This document shows, piece by piece, positions 1 to 11,879 of a stretch of 64,000 nucleotides of DNA. The stretch covers positions 1,072,501-1,136,500 of the forward strand of contig PUFA01000284.1 of assembly GCA_003508835.1 (NCBI GenBank). The letters run 5' to 3'. This DNA is from Eonycteris spelaea (taxonomy: Eukaryota; Chordata; Mammalia; Chiroptera; Pteropodidae). Position numbers and translations under genes: made by a program. The first letter of the stretch is position 1; each line of letters starts with the position of its first letter. The notes below the pieces were generated by a model. That model worked only from the letters and a program-made list of their open reading frames with translations. It was not told where the DNA came from and did no database searches.

Positions 1-309
1 CAGAGACATAGTAACACAACTATTCATTTTCATAAACACACAAAATTTGAAAAATAAGATAAAATAAATGTAAGATCTATCTATATAAGAAACCAATAAA
101 TGGAATCAGAATAAAGTTCACACAGAATATTTTAAGGGGGAGGTTTTAGATTTTTTTCTTGGTTTGCATATGGGTCTCTTAGTTTTGAAAAAAATTATGC
201 ACAACTATAAAAACATTTTGATATAAGGAAAATGTCTATGATCACATGATCATACAATTTATTTTTATTTTTGCATATAACTTATTAGCCTTAACTATAT
301 ATATTTGTA

Positions 310-740
310 TTTTATGTAATTGGCTAATATATGCATACCATTTTATTGTCTGCTTTTTAACTTTACAAACATTTTCCATGTGTCCAAATAGTTTGAATAT
401 ATGTTTCATGACTACATGATATCACAATAGTTCCAAATTCCAACTATTATTCTCATATGGTGAACTTTCACATTGTTCTACTTTTTTTTCCTTATTATAA
501 ATATTCTTCTGTAATCTTTCTAAGAACACTTGGTTATGTTGAAATATTTCCTAAGCATAAATTCCCAAGATAGTGTTGGGGCCAAAGGAGATGACAATCT
601 TTATGTCACTTGCTATATTTGGGTATTTTGCTTTTCGGGAAGGGTAACATCATGCCACCAATAGAAAATAAGAATTCTAAATTCAGCTTTACCTCACCAG
701 TACTGTGTTGGGCGTTATATGTTTTTCTCATCTGTTAAAT
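310..740 (-). mobile_element. possible ancient L1 fragment, antisense
   Basis: The order of short landmarks fits the reverse complement of an old mammalian L1 (L1M type) 3' region: a 'cattttccatgtgtcc' stretch, 'cataaattcccaagatag', 'gggccaaaggagatgac' and 'tcaccagtactgtgtt'. No open frame remains. Divergence is high, so family and limits are uncertain. The first 300 bases of the window are AT-rich with nothing recognisable. Confidence 0.4.
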
Positions 741-1370
741 AAACTTAAAAAATATGCTGTAAACCCTTTAAAATTTGTATTTATTTAATTATTAACAAAG
801 ACATTTACAATTGATACATAATCAAAAATAAAAGAAAAATGGCATTTAATTAAAACAAAAGTATTTACAGTAGATTTGAATATTGATGTATTGATTCATT
901 GTTCTCTAAGCAAGAATAAGTACATATATTTTCCTTTTCTCAGGAATACTTGCTTTGTGCTCTTAAAGGAGTGTTTCTTCCCTTGAGTGTCGAACAGCTA
1001 GCTATTCTTTTTTAGTTTCAGAACACAGAAACAAAACAATAGGCACATTTTACCCTAGCAGGTAGAACACATAAACATTGTAGATAACTTTATTTAGCAT
1101 TATTTATTCATCATCTTTTTACCCCAGGAAAGCAATCACAGAAATTAGAAAACCACTTAACAGCTTTTGTAATGGGATCTCATCATCCCGCATACATATT
1201 CACATTTCTAGGACCAATAAGAACATGCACACAAGCCAGCCCCCTATGAAGGGAAGGCAAGCAAGACTGAAATTTCATATGGGCACCAGAGCCTCATTTT
1301 ACTCTGGAGCATGGTTTCTTTTCCAGAGAACTGTCAGTCTATTTGTTTGGCACCTGGAAGGTAATTTCCA

Positions 1371-1372
<2 letters not shown>

Positions 1373-1414
<42 letters not shown>
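1373..1414. repeat. poly(T) tract, 42 nt
   Basis: An uninterrupted run of 42 T. It could be the A-tail of a minus-strand retroposon lying to its right, but no recognisable retroposon body or target-site duplication was found beside it. A shorter T-run lies at about 1503-1515. Confidence 0.9.
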
Positions 1415-1415
<1 letters not shown>

Positions 1416-1789
1416 AATGGGCAAACACTGAAGGAGAATTAAGGAAGGGACAGTTTCAGACTATCCTTTTTGAAAATTCTACCAGAGATTTTCCTGGGAT
1501 TCTTTTTTTTTTTTAATGAAACAATCCTGCTGCTGGCACTGCTTCTAAAATACATTTACCCAAACCACCCATTTTATTAATGAAGCAACTGCAATATGAA
1601 ATACATCTTCCCAAATCATATAGTCATCAACAGAATTATGTAATCATTACACTAAATTTTCCTATGACAACATGCCTAACTCTCCTTATTAGAATGAAAG
1701 CTCTTAGTAGCAATGTATTGGCTATTATTTTATCCCATGAACTTCTAAAAAATAACTGACATTCAGAGGATGCATCCCATTTGGCAAGA

Positions 1790-1985
1790 GCAGCATTTTA
1801 CATGCTTTATATTATTTAATGCTCACAACAACTCAGTGAAATAGGTACTATTATTACCTCCATTTTGCTGATGAGGAAATCGAGACTCACAGAGGTTAAG
1901 CAACTTGCTCAGGGATACACAGTCGTTTGTAGCAGAGCTGGGATTCAAATCAGTTTGTTTAACTCCAGAGCTTAAATTCTTTATT
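1790..1985 (-). mobile_element. MIR SINE, antisense
   Basis: Typical MIR core and flanks read on the minus strand. On the plus strand the order is 'gctcacaacaactcagtgaaa', 'ttgctgatgaggaaatcgag', 'cagaggttaagcaacttgct' and 'agagctgggattcaaatc'. MIRs are ancient tRNA-derived SINEs mobilised by L2, now inactive. Confidence 0.9.
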
Positions 1986-2044
1986 ACAACAGTCCATGAC
2001 ATTAGAATCAGTTTGACCTGTGCTTCTATGTTCATCCTATTATT

Positions 2045-2310
2045 TCATAGCGGTGTCATCTTTGATAAATTATATAACTTAGTGGAGCCTCAGTTTCTTC
2101 ATTTGTAAAGTAAGCATTTAATACTAACCTTGGGGCTTTTATAAAGATCAGATAGGGTGATTAATTTTAGATCATAAAATCCATGAGTAGGACAGTGTCT
2201 GTTTTTCATTGTTGTGTGCCCTGTGGTGCAGCCAGTACCTTACATTGTGTGAGAGACATAGTTGGTCCTCGGTAAATATTTGTTGAATAAATGAAAGAAT
2301 GAACTCATGT
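2045..2310 (+). mobile_element. MIR/L2 relic
   Basis: The first half has the MIR pattern 'agcctcagtttcttcatttg' in sense. The second half ends with 'gtaaatatttgttgaataaa' and GAAT-type repeats, which is the shared 3' tail of L2 and MIR. These may be two adjacent fragments. Confidence 0.7.
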
Positions 2311-3169
2311 AGAATCTGGCATACAGAAAGTGCTCAACTTATGTTAGTGTTTGTCCAGTCACATGTCTATTTTTGCAATCACCATAGTTTTGCATTGTCT
2401 CCTTGAATTGTTTTCTTGATTTTGGGGGGACAGCATGTCTCCTTCAAAACTTCTGCAATGATTTTAGTGCTCTCATTAAGTGTATGTTTAACTCTCGTCT
2501 TTGCTTACCTTATTTACATTTCATAGCAGGACTTAATTACTGATTTAATATGAAGAGTAAGAAGAGAAATCAGTAAGGTTTCCTGAGTCCCAGTCCTGAG
2601 TATCTTAGTGGATGGGGTGTTGGTGAAGGCAGTCATAGAAGGGATAACTGTCATATGTGGGATATAGAGTTATACGATAAAGTAGGCTAGGTGTAGCATG
2701 AACGGAGCCCAGAGGAAGATACTTGAAATGTGAAGTGGTGGGTGGAGAAGACATTGAGAAGAACCAACTGATTTGATAATTAATGAAGTGAGGTTTTAGA
2801 AATCAAGGAAAAGAGAAGACTGCTGTTTCTAGATAGGGTAAACAGAAAAGTAGAGGTATGTCAACAGAAACAGAAAAATAGAAGAAACTGATTTTGAGAA
2901 AATATTGCTAAAATACTGTTTTACGTATATTAAAGGGCAAGAATAATTACAAAAAGAGCCATTATTGTAAAGGGTAGAAATATAATTATTCATTTAGAGG
3001 TTGCTGCGATATTTTCTTCTAAGTAAATATCCCTAGAATGCCTTGCTTTTTGCATATGGATCTTTTTTGCATGTTGTTTTATAATTTTACTGCAACTATG
3101 CAATATTCTAAGTCACTGTTTCTATTGTCAGCTTCTATCAATGAACCTGTGTTTTATATTTTTATTTAT
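2311..3169. other. unique AT-rich sequence, nothing recognised
   Basis: No repeat family, RNA gene or plausible exon was recognised. The stretch 2560-2900 is purine-rich. Confidence 0.5.
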
Positions 3170-3260
3170 ATTATTTATTGAGTAGATAACTGTGCACTAA
3201 GCACTATGCTAAATGTTTTCATGTACTAACTCATTTAATCATCTAAAACTCTCTGTGAAT
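3170..3260 (-). mobile_element. MIR fragment, antisense
   Basis: The plus strand shows 'ttattgagtagataactgtg', 'cactaagcactatgctaaat' and 'actaactcatttaatcatct', the MIR 3' half in reverse complement. Confidence 0.75.
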
Positions 3261-3496
3261 ATAGGCACAGTCATCTCGTGTTTTGTAACCAGTTTCCAGT
3301 AAGATTTTTCTACACTTTTCAATAAGCCCTCACCCTGCTGTGTCTTCAAAGTTCTAAATTCCACAAATAGTGTGTTCAAGGCACTTTAAGCATTGATTAA
3401 CACTTTACTCAAAACTATCTCATTGCTTGGTTTCAAAGCCACTTCCATATATTAGATTTCTGTTACAAGAACACCATACTTTGTTTTCTAAAATCT

Positions 3497-4074
3497 GTAT
3501 TGGTTATCTATTGCTGTATAACAAATTGCCCCATGACTTAGTTGTTGAAAAACAACACACATTTGTCTTAACAGTTTCTCAGAGTTATGAATCTAGTGAT
3601 GGCTTCACTGTGTTCTAGTTCAGGACCTTTTACAAGGCTGCGATCAACTGTTAGCCAATATGTAGTCATCTCAGGACGCGACGGAAGAAAAGCCACTTTC
3701 AAGCTCATGCACACAGCTGTCAGTAAGACACAAGATTTACTTCCAAGTTCACACAATTGATTGTCAACAAGCCTCATTTCCTTGCTGCTTGTTGGCAAGA
3801 GATGTCAGTTACTTGCTATATTGACTTCTCCATCAGGCTGCTTGCTTTCCCCGGAATGAGAGACATGATGGAGAAAGAACATGATACAGAACTTACAAGA
3901 TGGAGATTGTAACCTAATCTCAGAGGTGACATCCCATTTGCTTCTGACGTATTTAGTTTCTTAAAAGTGGGTAACTAAATCCAGCCCACATTCCAGAGGA
4001 TGAAGATTGCATAAGGGCATGAATACCAATGAGGCAGGAACCATTGGGGGCCAACTAGGAGGTCTCCCACTACA
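3497..4074 (-). mobile_element. ancient LTR (MLT/ERVL-MaLR type), antisense
   Basis: The left end reads 'ttgctgtataacaaattgcc' followed by a 'gacttagttgttgaaaaaca' motif. This is the reverse complement of the 3' part of mammalian MaLR/ERVL-type LTRs, whose sense strand ends in a 'taagccactaagttttgggg' type motif. The right end, 'ggccaactaggaggtctccc', resembles the reversed LTR start. No internal retroviral frame is attached, so it is a solo LTR relic. Subfamily not determined. Confidence 0.6.
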
Positions 4075-4266
4075 AGGAAGAAGCTGAATCACAGAGAGGG
4101 AAGTAGCTTGTAGGTAAATCACACAATAGGTACATCTGACTCCAGAATTTCAGCTTTTGGCAACTACATTATACTGTTGCCATAAATATGTTGTATTCTA
4201 AGGAACCAGATAATCTACTTGTTAAAGAGATACTAAGCCCCCTTAAAGATTTATTCATTGAAGTTA

Positions 4267-4380
4267 AGCATGTCAGGTTACTGCAGAGAAGTTTAGAAAG
4301 ATATTTTCTTCTTATTGTTTGTTTTATGTCAGGTTCCTTCAGAGACATTCAGAAAGATGTTCTTGTTGTTGTAGCTTACT
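4267..4380. repeat. diverged tandem duplication, about 57-bp unit
   Basis: Two adjacent segments start with 'atgtcaggtt' (about 4269 and 4326) and share 'cagaga' and 'agaaagat' in the same order. They are roughly three-quarters identical by eye. Confidence 0.65.
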
Positions 4381-4876
4381 TTTGAGTCGGATTTCAATTG
4401 TTAGACTTCCAGATAACCATGACATAGCTGTAGTTTTACAACAAAGAACAAAAAGCGTTGAGCCAACATTCTTACTTTTACTTTAGCATTCTGAGCACAA
4501 TGAGAGAAAGGATATGGCTGCATGAAAATACTCCAGAAGAGGCAAAGACAAGATCCAAGGCAGATACCAACATGCAATCTTACGCAAACTTTAAAACCAG
4601 AATTGAATAATATGTATGAGAGGGATGCAAAATAATGTATCTTATTGCCCACTTTTAATTTTTCAAATAAATACATACAGTGTGAGAGCAAATAGCACGT
4701 TTGTCAAAATTACATTTGTTTAGTTCCTTTAGAAAGCTTTGCTTACTATGCAGCAATCTGATTATATTTAGGTAGAAGCTTCAGTCAGTTTCCTTGTAGA
4801 GGTTAAGAAGCCTCAAGTTATTTTAGAATAGTTTCAAGTTTTCAGGACAACATTCATACTCATGTTTTTTGGTAAA

Positions 4877-5382
4877 TGTTTCTCTTGCGCTGTGGGGCAC
4901 CGCGAGAGTACTCACCGCGAGTGTTTCCACTGTGAGAGGCTCGGTGGAAAAAGAAAGTTCGGTGGAATAAGTCTGTAAATAAATAAGTTTGTGAGGTACA
5001 GAGTAATCTGTTTGTGTTGGGCATAGTCATAAGCTGACAAAAATAAAAAATTGTGCCACTCTAGCTGTGATCCCACAACTCCTCTCAAATAAGTTGCTGC
5101 TGCCCGGGAGAGCAGGCATGAGAAGGAAAACATTTCTCTAGGCTCTGCCCTAAGGAGGTGAACTTCCCTTGTCCCCTCTTTCCTTCTTATCCTTTTGGTG
5201 GACTTCCCACCAGGCAAACCATCTCATCATTCTGAAGAAGAGCAATTTCATCTCTGTTCCTGTTTTTCTCCTCTGGCAATCAGAATTTAGTAGGCTGTAT
5301 TCTACCTTCTTTGTTCTGTTGGCAGACTCGAAGTGGTCAAAATCACGTATAGTTTCTCATCAGTTTCAGGGAGAGATGCTCA
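4877..5382. mobile_element. candidate solo LTR of an endogenous retrovirus
   Basis: A 506-bp segment begins with TG ('tgtttctcttgcgctgtggg') and ends with CA ('gagagatgctca'). It is flanked on both sides by the same four bases, taaa (4873-4876 and 5383-5386). TG...CA ends and a 4-bp target duplication are typical of gammaretrovirus-like LTRs. The left 80 bases hold about seven CpG sites, far above the surrounding DNA, including two 'accgcgag' copies. Orientation is unresolved: the CpG-rich block would suit an R/U5 region in minus orientation, while an AATAAA near 4978 is on plus. No gag, pol or env remains are adjacent. The short minus-strand frame across it is not a recognisable viral protein. 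A 4-bp repeat could be chance. Confidence 0.45.
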
Positions 5383-5514
5383 TAAACCACTGAGAGAAAA
5401 AAAATGATTAATAAGTAATGAAATATAAGATATGACAAATGCTATACAGACATTATAAAATGCTAAAGGAGTTCACAAAAAGTAATGACTCCACATTAGA
5501 GAATGTGTTTGGTA

Positions 5515-5955
5515 TTCTCTTTTTGTGCCCTTCATATCTATGTGTTGTTGTTCTTTCCTTGCTGTGTACATTTGGAAGCTGAAGCTGACCTCTATGGGCT
5601 TCATAACAGGCTTCTCTTGTCCCTTCTTTTCTGCTTGGGTTTGGGTGATGGGAGGTATCAGCAGGGTGCAAGTCGAGAGAGGTCAAGGTATTTATTTCCC
5701 TGGGTCTTGCCCTGCTGGACCAGTTTGCTATTGGCTTCAATTCTTATGTTTTTGAGTGTTAGTTCTTTGCTGCAGCTAAGCTCTCATTGAATTCCAATGA
5801 TGGCTTCTACTACTTTTCCCAGAGGGTTTCCCAAGGACGTCACTGTTCCTTGCTAGTCTCTCTTAACTCTACCTGCTTATATGCTCACCTTAATTATCCC
5901 TCCTGAGTGTGCCATCTCCTTCCCGCTGGGTCTCTGACTCTAAACTGACTGAATA
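5515..5955 (+). mobile_element. ancient LTR-like repeat
   Basis: Contains 'ggtttgggtgatgggaggta' followed by 'ggtatttatttccctgggtc', and ends with 'gagtgtgccatctccttccc' and 'ctgactctaaactgactgaa'. I associate these landmarks with a mammalian interspersed LTR, but I cannot name the family. Two overlapping short plus-strand frames of 95 and 76 codons lie inside it and are attributed to the repeat. Confidence 0.4.
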
Positions 5956-6689
5956 AATGGAAAGAATGAGTCACTGCAAAAAAGGTCACCAACTACAGGA
6001 GCTTGTCTAGCTTAGAAAGAAAGACATCTGGGGAGAGAGTGCTGTATGTCTTGAAGTCATTTCTGAGAGAAGTTTTGAACTTTTTCAAGATAGACATAGA
6101 TTGTGCACTAGTCATGTGACACTTATCAAATACCACAGTGAAGTGTTGGCTTTCTTTTCATGTCTTAATGCCTTGTCTCACCAAGAGGAAGAAAGACGAT
6201 TAAAAACAAAATGAAACAAAACAACTGTATTTTGCCTACTGATAGAGCTATCAGATTTAGCAAAAGCAAAATAAAACGAAACCAAAAAAATAGGATGCCC
6301 AGTTAAATTTAAATTTCATATGAACAACGATGAGTTTTTTACTATAAGTATGTTTATATCCAAATATTTCATGAAACATACTTACACTGTATTTTATTCG
6401 GCAATTCTCCCTACAGGGCCTTTTACACAGTGGGCATGCTTCTCAATTGATAGATTTAGGTGTTGCAAAAAAACAAAAGTCCTCCAAAATAATAAAGTGT
6501 TGGCTAAAAATTGCCATAGGCGAACTGTGTTAGAAGTCATCAGGCATCCCTGAGGGCTACACACTCTGTCTCTATTCACTTCCTTGGTCCTAACATCCTT
6601 TATATCATCAAACTGTATCTATATCTTGGTTCCTTCAGGCTATGTATTGGCTAAGGAGCTTGTGGAGAAGGATAAAGAGTGTTTGGTTT
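5956..6689. other. unique sequence, nothing recognised
   Basis: AT-rich. Short frames on both strands around 6320-6579 overlap each other and resemble no known protein. Confidence 0.5.
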
Positions 6690-6890
6690 GCATAGAGGGA
6701 TGTTCAAATTCTAGTTCTTCTAGTGGGTAGCACTGAGACCTTGGGCAAATCATTTAAGCTCCTCAAACTTCAGTTTCCTTAATTGTTCAATGACAATGCA
6801 TTATGCTGCATAGGTTGATAGGGGTTAGAGCTGAAATGTGTTGAGTGCCTAGTACAGTACCTACAATACAACAGACACTAAAATCTCAGA
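6690..6890 (+). mobile_element. MIR SINE
   Basis: Sense MIR order: 'gagaccttgggcaaatcatt', 'cttcagtttccttaattgtt' and 'gagtgcctagtacagtacct'. Confidence 0.8.
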
Positions 6891-8299
6891 AAATCTTTCT
6901 TCTGTGTGTTTTTTTTTTTTTGTAACACAATCTTTTTTAGGGGGCACAGAGATTATACCAAGCCAGTGGCTTGATTTTGTAGATAAAACTATCTTTTACT
7001 GAGGAACCACCATTGGAGTAGAGAAATTATGTAAAGAAATAAAAATTGGATCTTTTCAAGACCCTTTAAATCTTATGATTGCATTATTACAAAATTTTAT
7101 TGCAAAATTTTAGCCAACTCTGATAGCATCAGCTATGAAAGAAGCATTTTAAAACATGAATTCAGGTCTTGTACGTTAGCTAAGAGAGCAGTTAATTTTT
7201 ATGAACACGGTATTGCTTCGAGCTGTTAAGCATGATGTCTTTAAGTACATCCTATAAGAGAATCTCTTCAAACATGTACACTCACAAAATCTATTTTACC
7301 TTCAAATCTTGCCAAATATCTATCACTTTTGTAAATTGCTCTATTTTTTTTGTACTCAGAAAGGTATTTGGCTCCATCTCAAAATTTGAAAATCATTAAA
7401 GGAAAATAGTAAGTGATTACAATAATTCTTTAAGCTTTCGATTAATGTGTGGTTCAATTTGACAGAATGAGATAGAGGGATTTCATTTTATAGATTTGCT
7501 TGTTGGAAAGAAGCTAATGTTGTACAGATGGTAAAAGATGGTTTAAAAGGATTAAAGAAAACAAGAACTCTTTGAAGATGCACTTCATACCTTTATGTAT
7601 AAAAAGATTTTCTAGTCCTTATTATATTTTTAGAAAATTTGCTTTCCATGGAGAAGTACCAATACACGGCATAATTATGTAAATGACTTATAGGAAAAGG
7701 TAATAACAGATGGAAAATCAGCATACCAGGTTAGTTTGGGTTCATACATGTAACTAAACATTTTAATTCTTCGTTTTTTCCTGTATGATATAAGATACAT
7801 TGGACTGGATCTTTTCTTCAAAATATTTCATGACATTAAATTCTCTACTATATATTTTGTGCAGTATAAGCAAATGATTATTTTAAAACTTGAATTACCT
7901 GCATTATCGAAAGTTCTGAGAACTGGGTTAGATGAAGCCAAGAAGTTAGCAATATCTGAGGAAGTCCAACCTAATTAGAAGGTGTCCCTTTGGTTCCCTT
8001 GGGTGACCATACCCTTCTGTAGTGTTGCTTCCTGCCATAGAGTCCAGGCACTCCTGTTTCAGTGCTACATGTTCTATTATGATGGTGTCTGGGGATGCAG
8101 GCCTAGATAGTTCTGATGTTATTTTAGACTGGAGTGTGAGGCCCAGAAATAAGCCAGCTAGTGACAGATCTAATGAGGTCAATTGCATGATTTTCTGTGA
8201 GGCTAAGCGAAGGCAAGTTTGGGAAACACTGGGTTTGCATTGCTGTTTCCATCTTTCATTTTCAAATAAATTCAATATCAGTCCCAAAGCACGAGCTGA
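6891..8299. other. mostly unique AT-rich sequence
   Basis: No confident repeat. The stretch 7950-8290 is slightly more GC-rich and carries opposing short frames (7946-8287 minus, 8022-8312 plus). Neither resembles a known protein, and their mutual overlap argues against coding. Confidence 0.45.
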
Positions 8300-8880
8300 A
8301 AGAGTATGCTGAACAAAATCCTTGCAAAAAGATCTTTTCTTGAAAAATTTTATGAAACAGCAGCCGCTATTTAAAGCAGTTGTATGTTATTTTCCATGAG
8401 ATAACTGAGCCAAAGAAATATGCTTTTTCATTAGTGTTATCTTCCCAAATTCTAGATGTCTTTATAGATGCACTATAGCTAGAGCTGAAATATTTGTATT
8501 CCAAATGAGCTTTTAAAAGATTCAATTCTTGTTATCCCAAACCAAGATTCCAATAAAAACAGTTTGGACTAGCTAGCATGATTTTATGGTTCATATCACC
8601 GGAGACCAAATATAAAACTTGAGGAATATGTTTTGCAAGAGAATTATACCTTTTCCCATACATTACCATTTTAAAAGCCTAGCACTTCAATATTTTTTCT
8701 CAGTCATCATGGCAGCAAATTGCTTACATGAATAACTGTCCAACTGAAATTAATGATCACTAGCAAAGAGAGCATGAATAGTCAATTTGGAATGTATCAA
8801 CATATCTGTTTCTGTTTGGTGCCATAGAATAAAAACAATTAAAACATCACCATCTGGCTACCATTTAAAAAAGAAAAATT
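8300..8880. other. candidate conserved non-coding block
   Basis: About 580 bases free of recognisable repeats and low in CpG. They contain several AT-rich transcription-factor-like motifs: 'taaagcagttgtatg', 'gctagctagcat'-like palindromic text near 8570, 'gaaattaatgatcact' near 8747 and 'aataaaaacaattaaaac' near 8829. The texture resembles vertebrate conserved non-coding elements. This is impression only; conservation was not measured. Confidence 0.3.
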
Positions 8881-9409
8881 GGACTATAGATTTGTAGTGC
8901 TGACCTCCTGAGACAGAAAGGTGAGTAAGAGGTGTTTGTTTGTGAGTGATGCAACCAATTTTCAGAGAAATACAATGTTTGTTAATAAGGGCAAATTGTA
9001 TTTTAACCTATTCTTAGGCTGAGCTTGGAAGTTTTGATATGCTATTTGTCATATCCTGATATGACAGACTTAGAAAGAAGAGTGGTTTGAAGCTCCCACA
9101 CAGGCCCAAAGACGCTTGGATTCTCAAGTCCAGCCCCACCTCTGTTTACTGTAGCCAACAGTAGTTTAGAGAACAAATTAGAATGCCTTGGACTTTTCAG
9201 AAATTGGACTATCTCAGTTGGCTTAAAATTAGCCAAGAGAATTTGTAAAATAAAGACCAATGAACAGTCAACATTCTGAGAAGTGGTTAAAATAACAGTA
9301 CCATTCTTTCTCTTTGAAGAAGTCTGTCATTTTCAAAAACAGCATATATCGTGTATTACCAATGAGAACTTTGAAACTAAACTATCAGTTGTCCTACTTT
9401 GAAATTCAC

Positions 9410-9550
9410 TTAAATGAAACACCTGCTAAAGTGTCAAGTTTGTACTCGATGAGTGGCCTTGTGATGTGGCATCTTTGTCCATCTTCTGTCTTAAATGTGT
9501 CAGCTCCCTGAGGGCAGACACATCATCTTCAATACCCCTCCTTACTAGAT
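9410..9550 (+). mobile_element. L2 LINE 3' fragment
   Basis: 'tcagctccctgagggcagac' followed by a degraded tail matches the L2 3' end motif (ctccttgagggcaggga). Confidence 0.6.
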
Positions 9551-9604
9551 AAGTAGATAGCAAATGCTAAAAGGCTGGCTGACTAACATATGTTGGTCAT
9601 TAAG

Positions 9605-9795
9605 AAAATTAAAATAAAAATGTGGAATTATTAAATGGGTACAGAGTTTCAGTGATGTAAGATGAAAATGTTTTGGAGATGAATGATGGTGATGGTTGCA
9701 CAACAACATGAGTGTACTTAATATCTCAGAACTGTACATTTAATAGTAGTTAAATGGCACATTTTATGTTACGTATATTTTAACACAAAACGATG
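9605..9795 (+). mobile_element. ancient L1 3'-UTR fragment
   Basis: 'aaatgggtacagagtttcag', 'ggagatgaatgatggtgatg', 'gttgcacaacaacatgagtg' and 'cagaactgtacatttaatag' follow in the order of the common L1M 3'-UTR. It ends at an A-rich stretch after 'gttacgtatattttaacac'. Confidence 0.85.
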
Positions 9796-9799
9796 GCAT

Positions 9800-11760
9800 T
9801 ATTAAATGGGATGGAAAATGGTAAAAGGGAAATTCAGATATATTTTCATGTTTCAGTTCAGAATTGTAGATACTTTTTCTTGTTTTTTTTTCTTTGCTAA
9901 CATCAAAGTGACTGATCACTAAGAAATGGGGCTGTTAAGATCTGCCATTATATATAGCCTGAAAATGTTTCCTTTTAAGTTTTCTTGACTTGGAAGTTTC
10001 TTATTTTCTTATCTTATATGATACAGACCAAAAAAAAAAAAAGTTGGAAGGAAGGAGGAGAGAGAGGAGAGAGATTAGAAAATGATTAAGATTTTATTAA
10101 TTATAGGATTACCACATTTGAGCCACAGCATATACCATTACTAGAGATGCCTGACCGACTGATCCAGTCCAGTATCTATATCACTGCTGAGACCAACATC
10201 ATCTTTCTGACATCACTCTGGGGTCATGTCCAACTCTTAGTATCCTTTTTAGTGTGGAGGCACATGTCAAGATGTTATGAATTGACAAGAGAGAGAATTG
10301 TGACCAATGTGGGCAGAACCAATGGAGTTTAGAAATGAGTAGCCTTACATCTAGAAAAAGGACAGAAGAAAAAAAACCCCTCTAGTACTCCCAGTAATGA
10401 ATCTTTTTGATATGGTTAATCTTCATATTTTAACTATTCTGGAAAAACTACTCTGCACATGTTAACATTATTCTGTGTGTAATTTAAGGCAATAGCTATA
10501 TACGTTTAGTTTGCATTAAATGGCTATATGTATTTATATAATTGTAAATGGAATAATAGATTAATACTCACTCTCCCAAACTTTTTTGGTTTCTTAGAAT
10601 ATAAAATTGTGGCATTTTAAAATATAAAAGATGATTTTATGCAGTTTTGAAACTATTGGAATGAAATAAAAAAGCAATAACAAGTCAAAAATGTTGGCTT
10701 ATAATAAACAAAGCAAAGCTGGATTTTAATAGTTTGAATTTTAATATAACATTCAAATGTTGTAATAATTAATGTTTGTTTCTTTTGTGAAAAATGCAAC
10801 TTAATGAATGTCTTCCAAGAATAATCTGTAAAGTACATGAACTAAACTTGATAGCTTTTATTTGGTGTTTAAGTTGATGGGATGCCTAAAATATGTCCTT
10901 GCATAAACCAGCTAGTAAATGCAAATTTAGGTAATATTTTTGAGAATACATCTTTTTTACTGATTTTGTATATGGTCTAATGGTAGAGTATTTTATAGAA
11001 TAAGAGGACTAGAATGAGTGTGTAGAAATGGGAAATTCTTCTTTGAAAGCTGTTTTGACCTCAACATGTCCTGTGGCAGGTGGCAGACACTGTATCATGA
11101 TACCCTAATTTATTTGACAGTTCCCTTTAATAAAAAGTTTAGTGTAGAATAGAGCATATATTCTATTCCCTAGATTCAAGAAAGTCCTGCTGAGCTCATT
11201 TCATAAGCATTCATGCATTACTGCTTTTGAATAAGACAATTAATATTGTTATGTTTTCTCACCTCTCTGTTTTTATTTACCTTTAAAAATGTTTTAAAGC
11301 CTAACCGTTGCTAAAAAATCATGGGCCCATTTATAGCAATATTAAAATAACAGATTTATGTCATAGTTAAGTGGCAGTTGACCTCAAAATAGAAGAGGAA
11401 TCTAGGCTTTTCCATCAAGTCATAGAAAACCAAAGAACTAATTTATATTATACTTATGGTTGAGAAGAAAGAGAAGTTTAGGATTGTGATTATGAATGTA
11501 AATTGGTACTTCTTGGCAAGAAAACACTGGAATTGACATCTTACAAAACTAGTAGTGAATTATAGAAAGACAACATCCTAGAAAGATACCTAGGTTAAAA
11601 GAAAGTACTGAAGATTCTATTCCAATTCTGCCGTAATTATCTTCAGCATCCATTATATTAAGCGTGTAATAATTAGGCAATAGTTCCCAAAGTACTGTTA
11701 TCTGGGAAATGTTAATACAGGAAATGTTATAACAAGGCACATATAAAGGCAACTTTTTCA
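9800..11760. other. unique AT-rich sequence
   Basis: Nothing identifiable. There is an A-run with a purine tract at 10031-10075. Several short frames (10147-10332, 10653-10838, 11549-11761) look random in composition. Confidence 0.5.
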
Positions 11761-11764
11761 TTGT

Positions 11765-11875
11765 AAGATGAAATAGCTAACATTTTGAGACCTCAAACTT
11801 TGTTTAAAGCACCATTCTGCATGTTATTTTATTTAAGCCTTGCAACATCTCTATGAGGATTTACTCTCTTTACAC
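11765..11875 (-). mobile_element. MIR fragment, antisense
   Basis: 'tgaaatagctaacattttga', 'aagcaccattctgcatgtta', and 'tatttaagccttgcaacatc' with 'tctatgaggattt' match reversed MIR. Confidence 0.65.
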
Positions 11876-11879
11876 TTTC

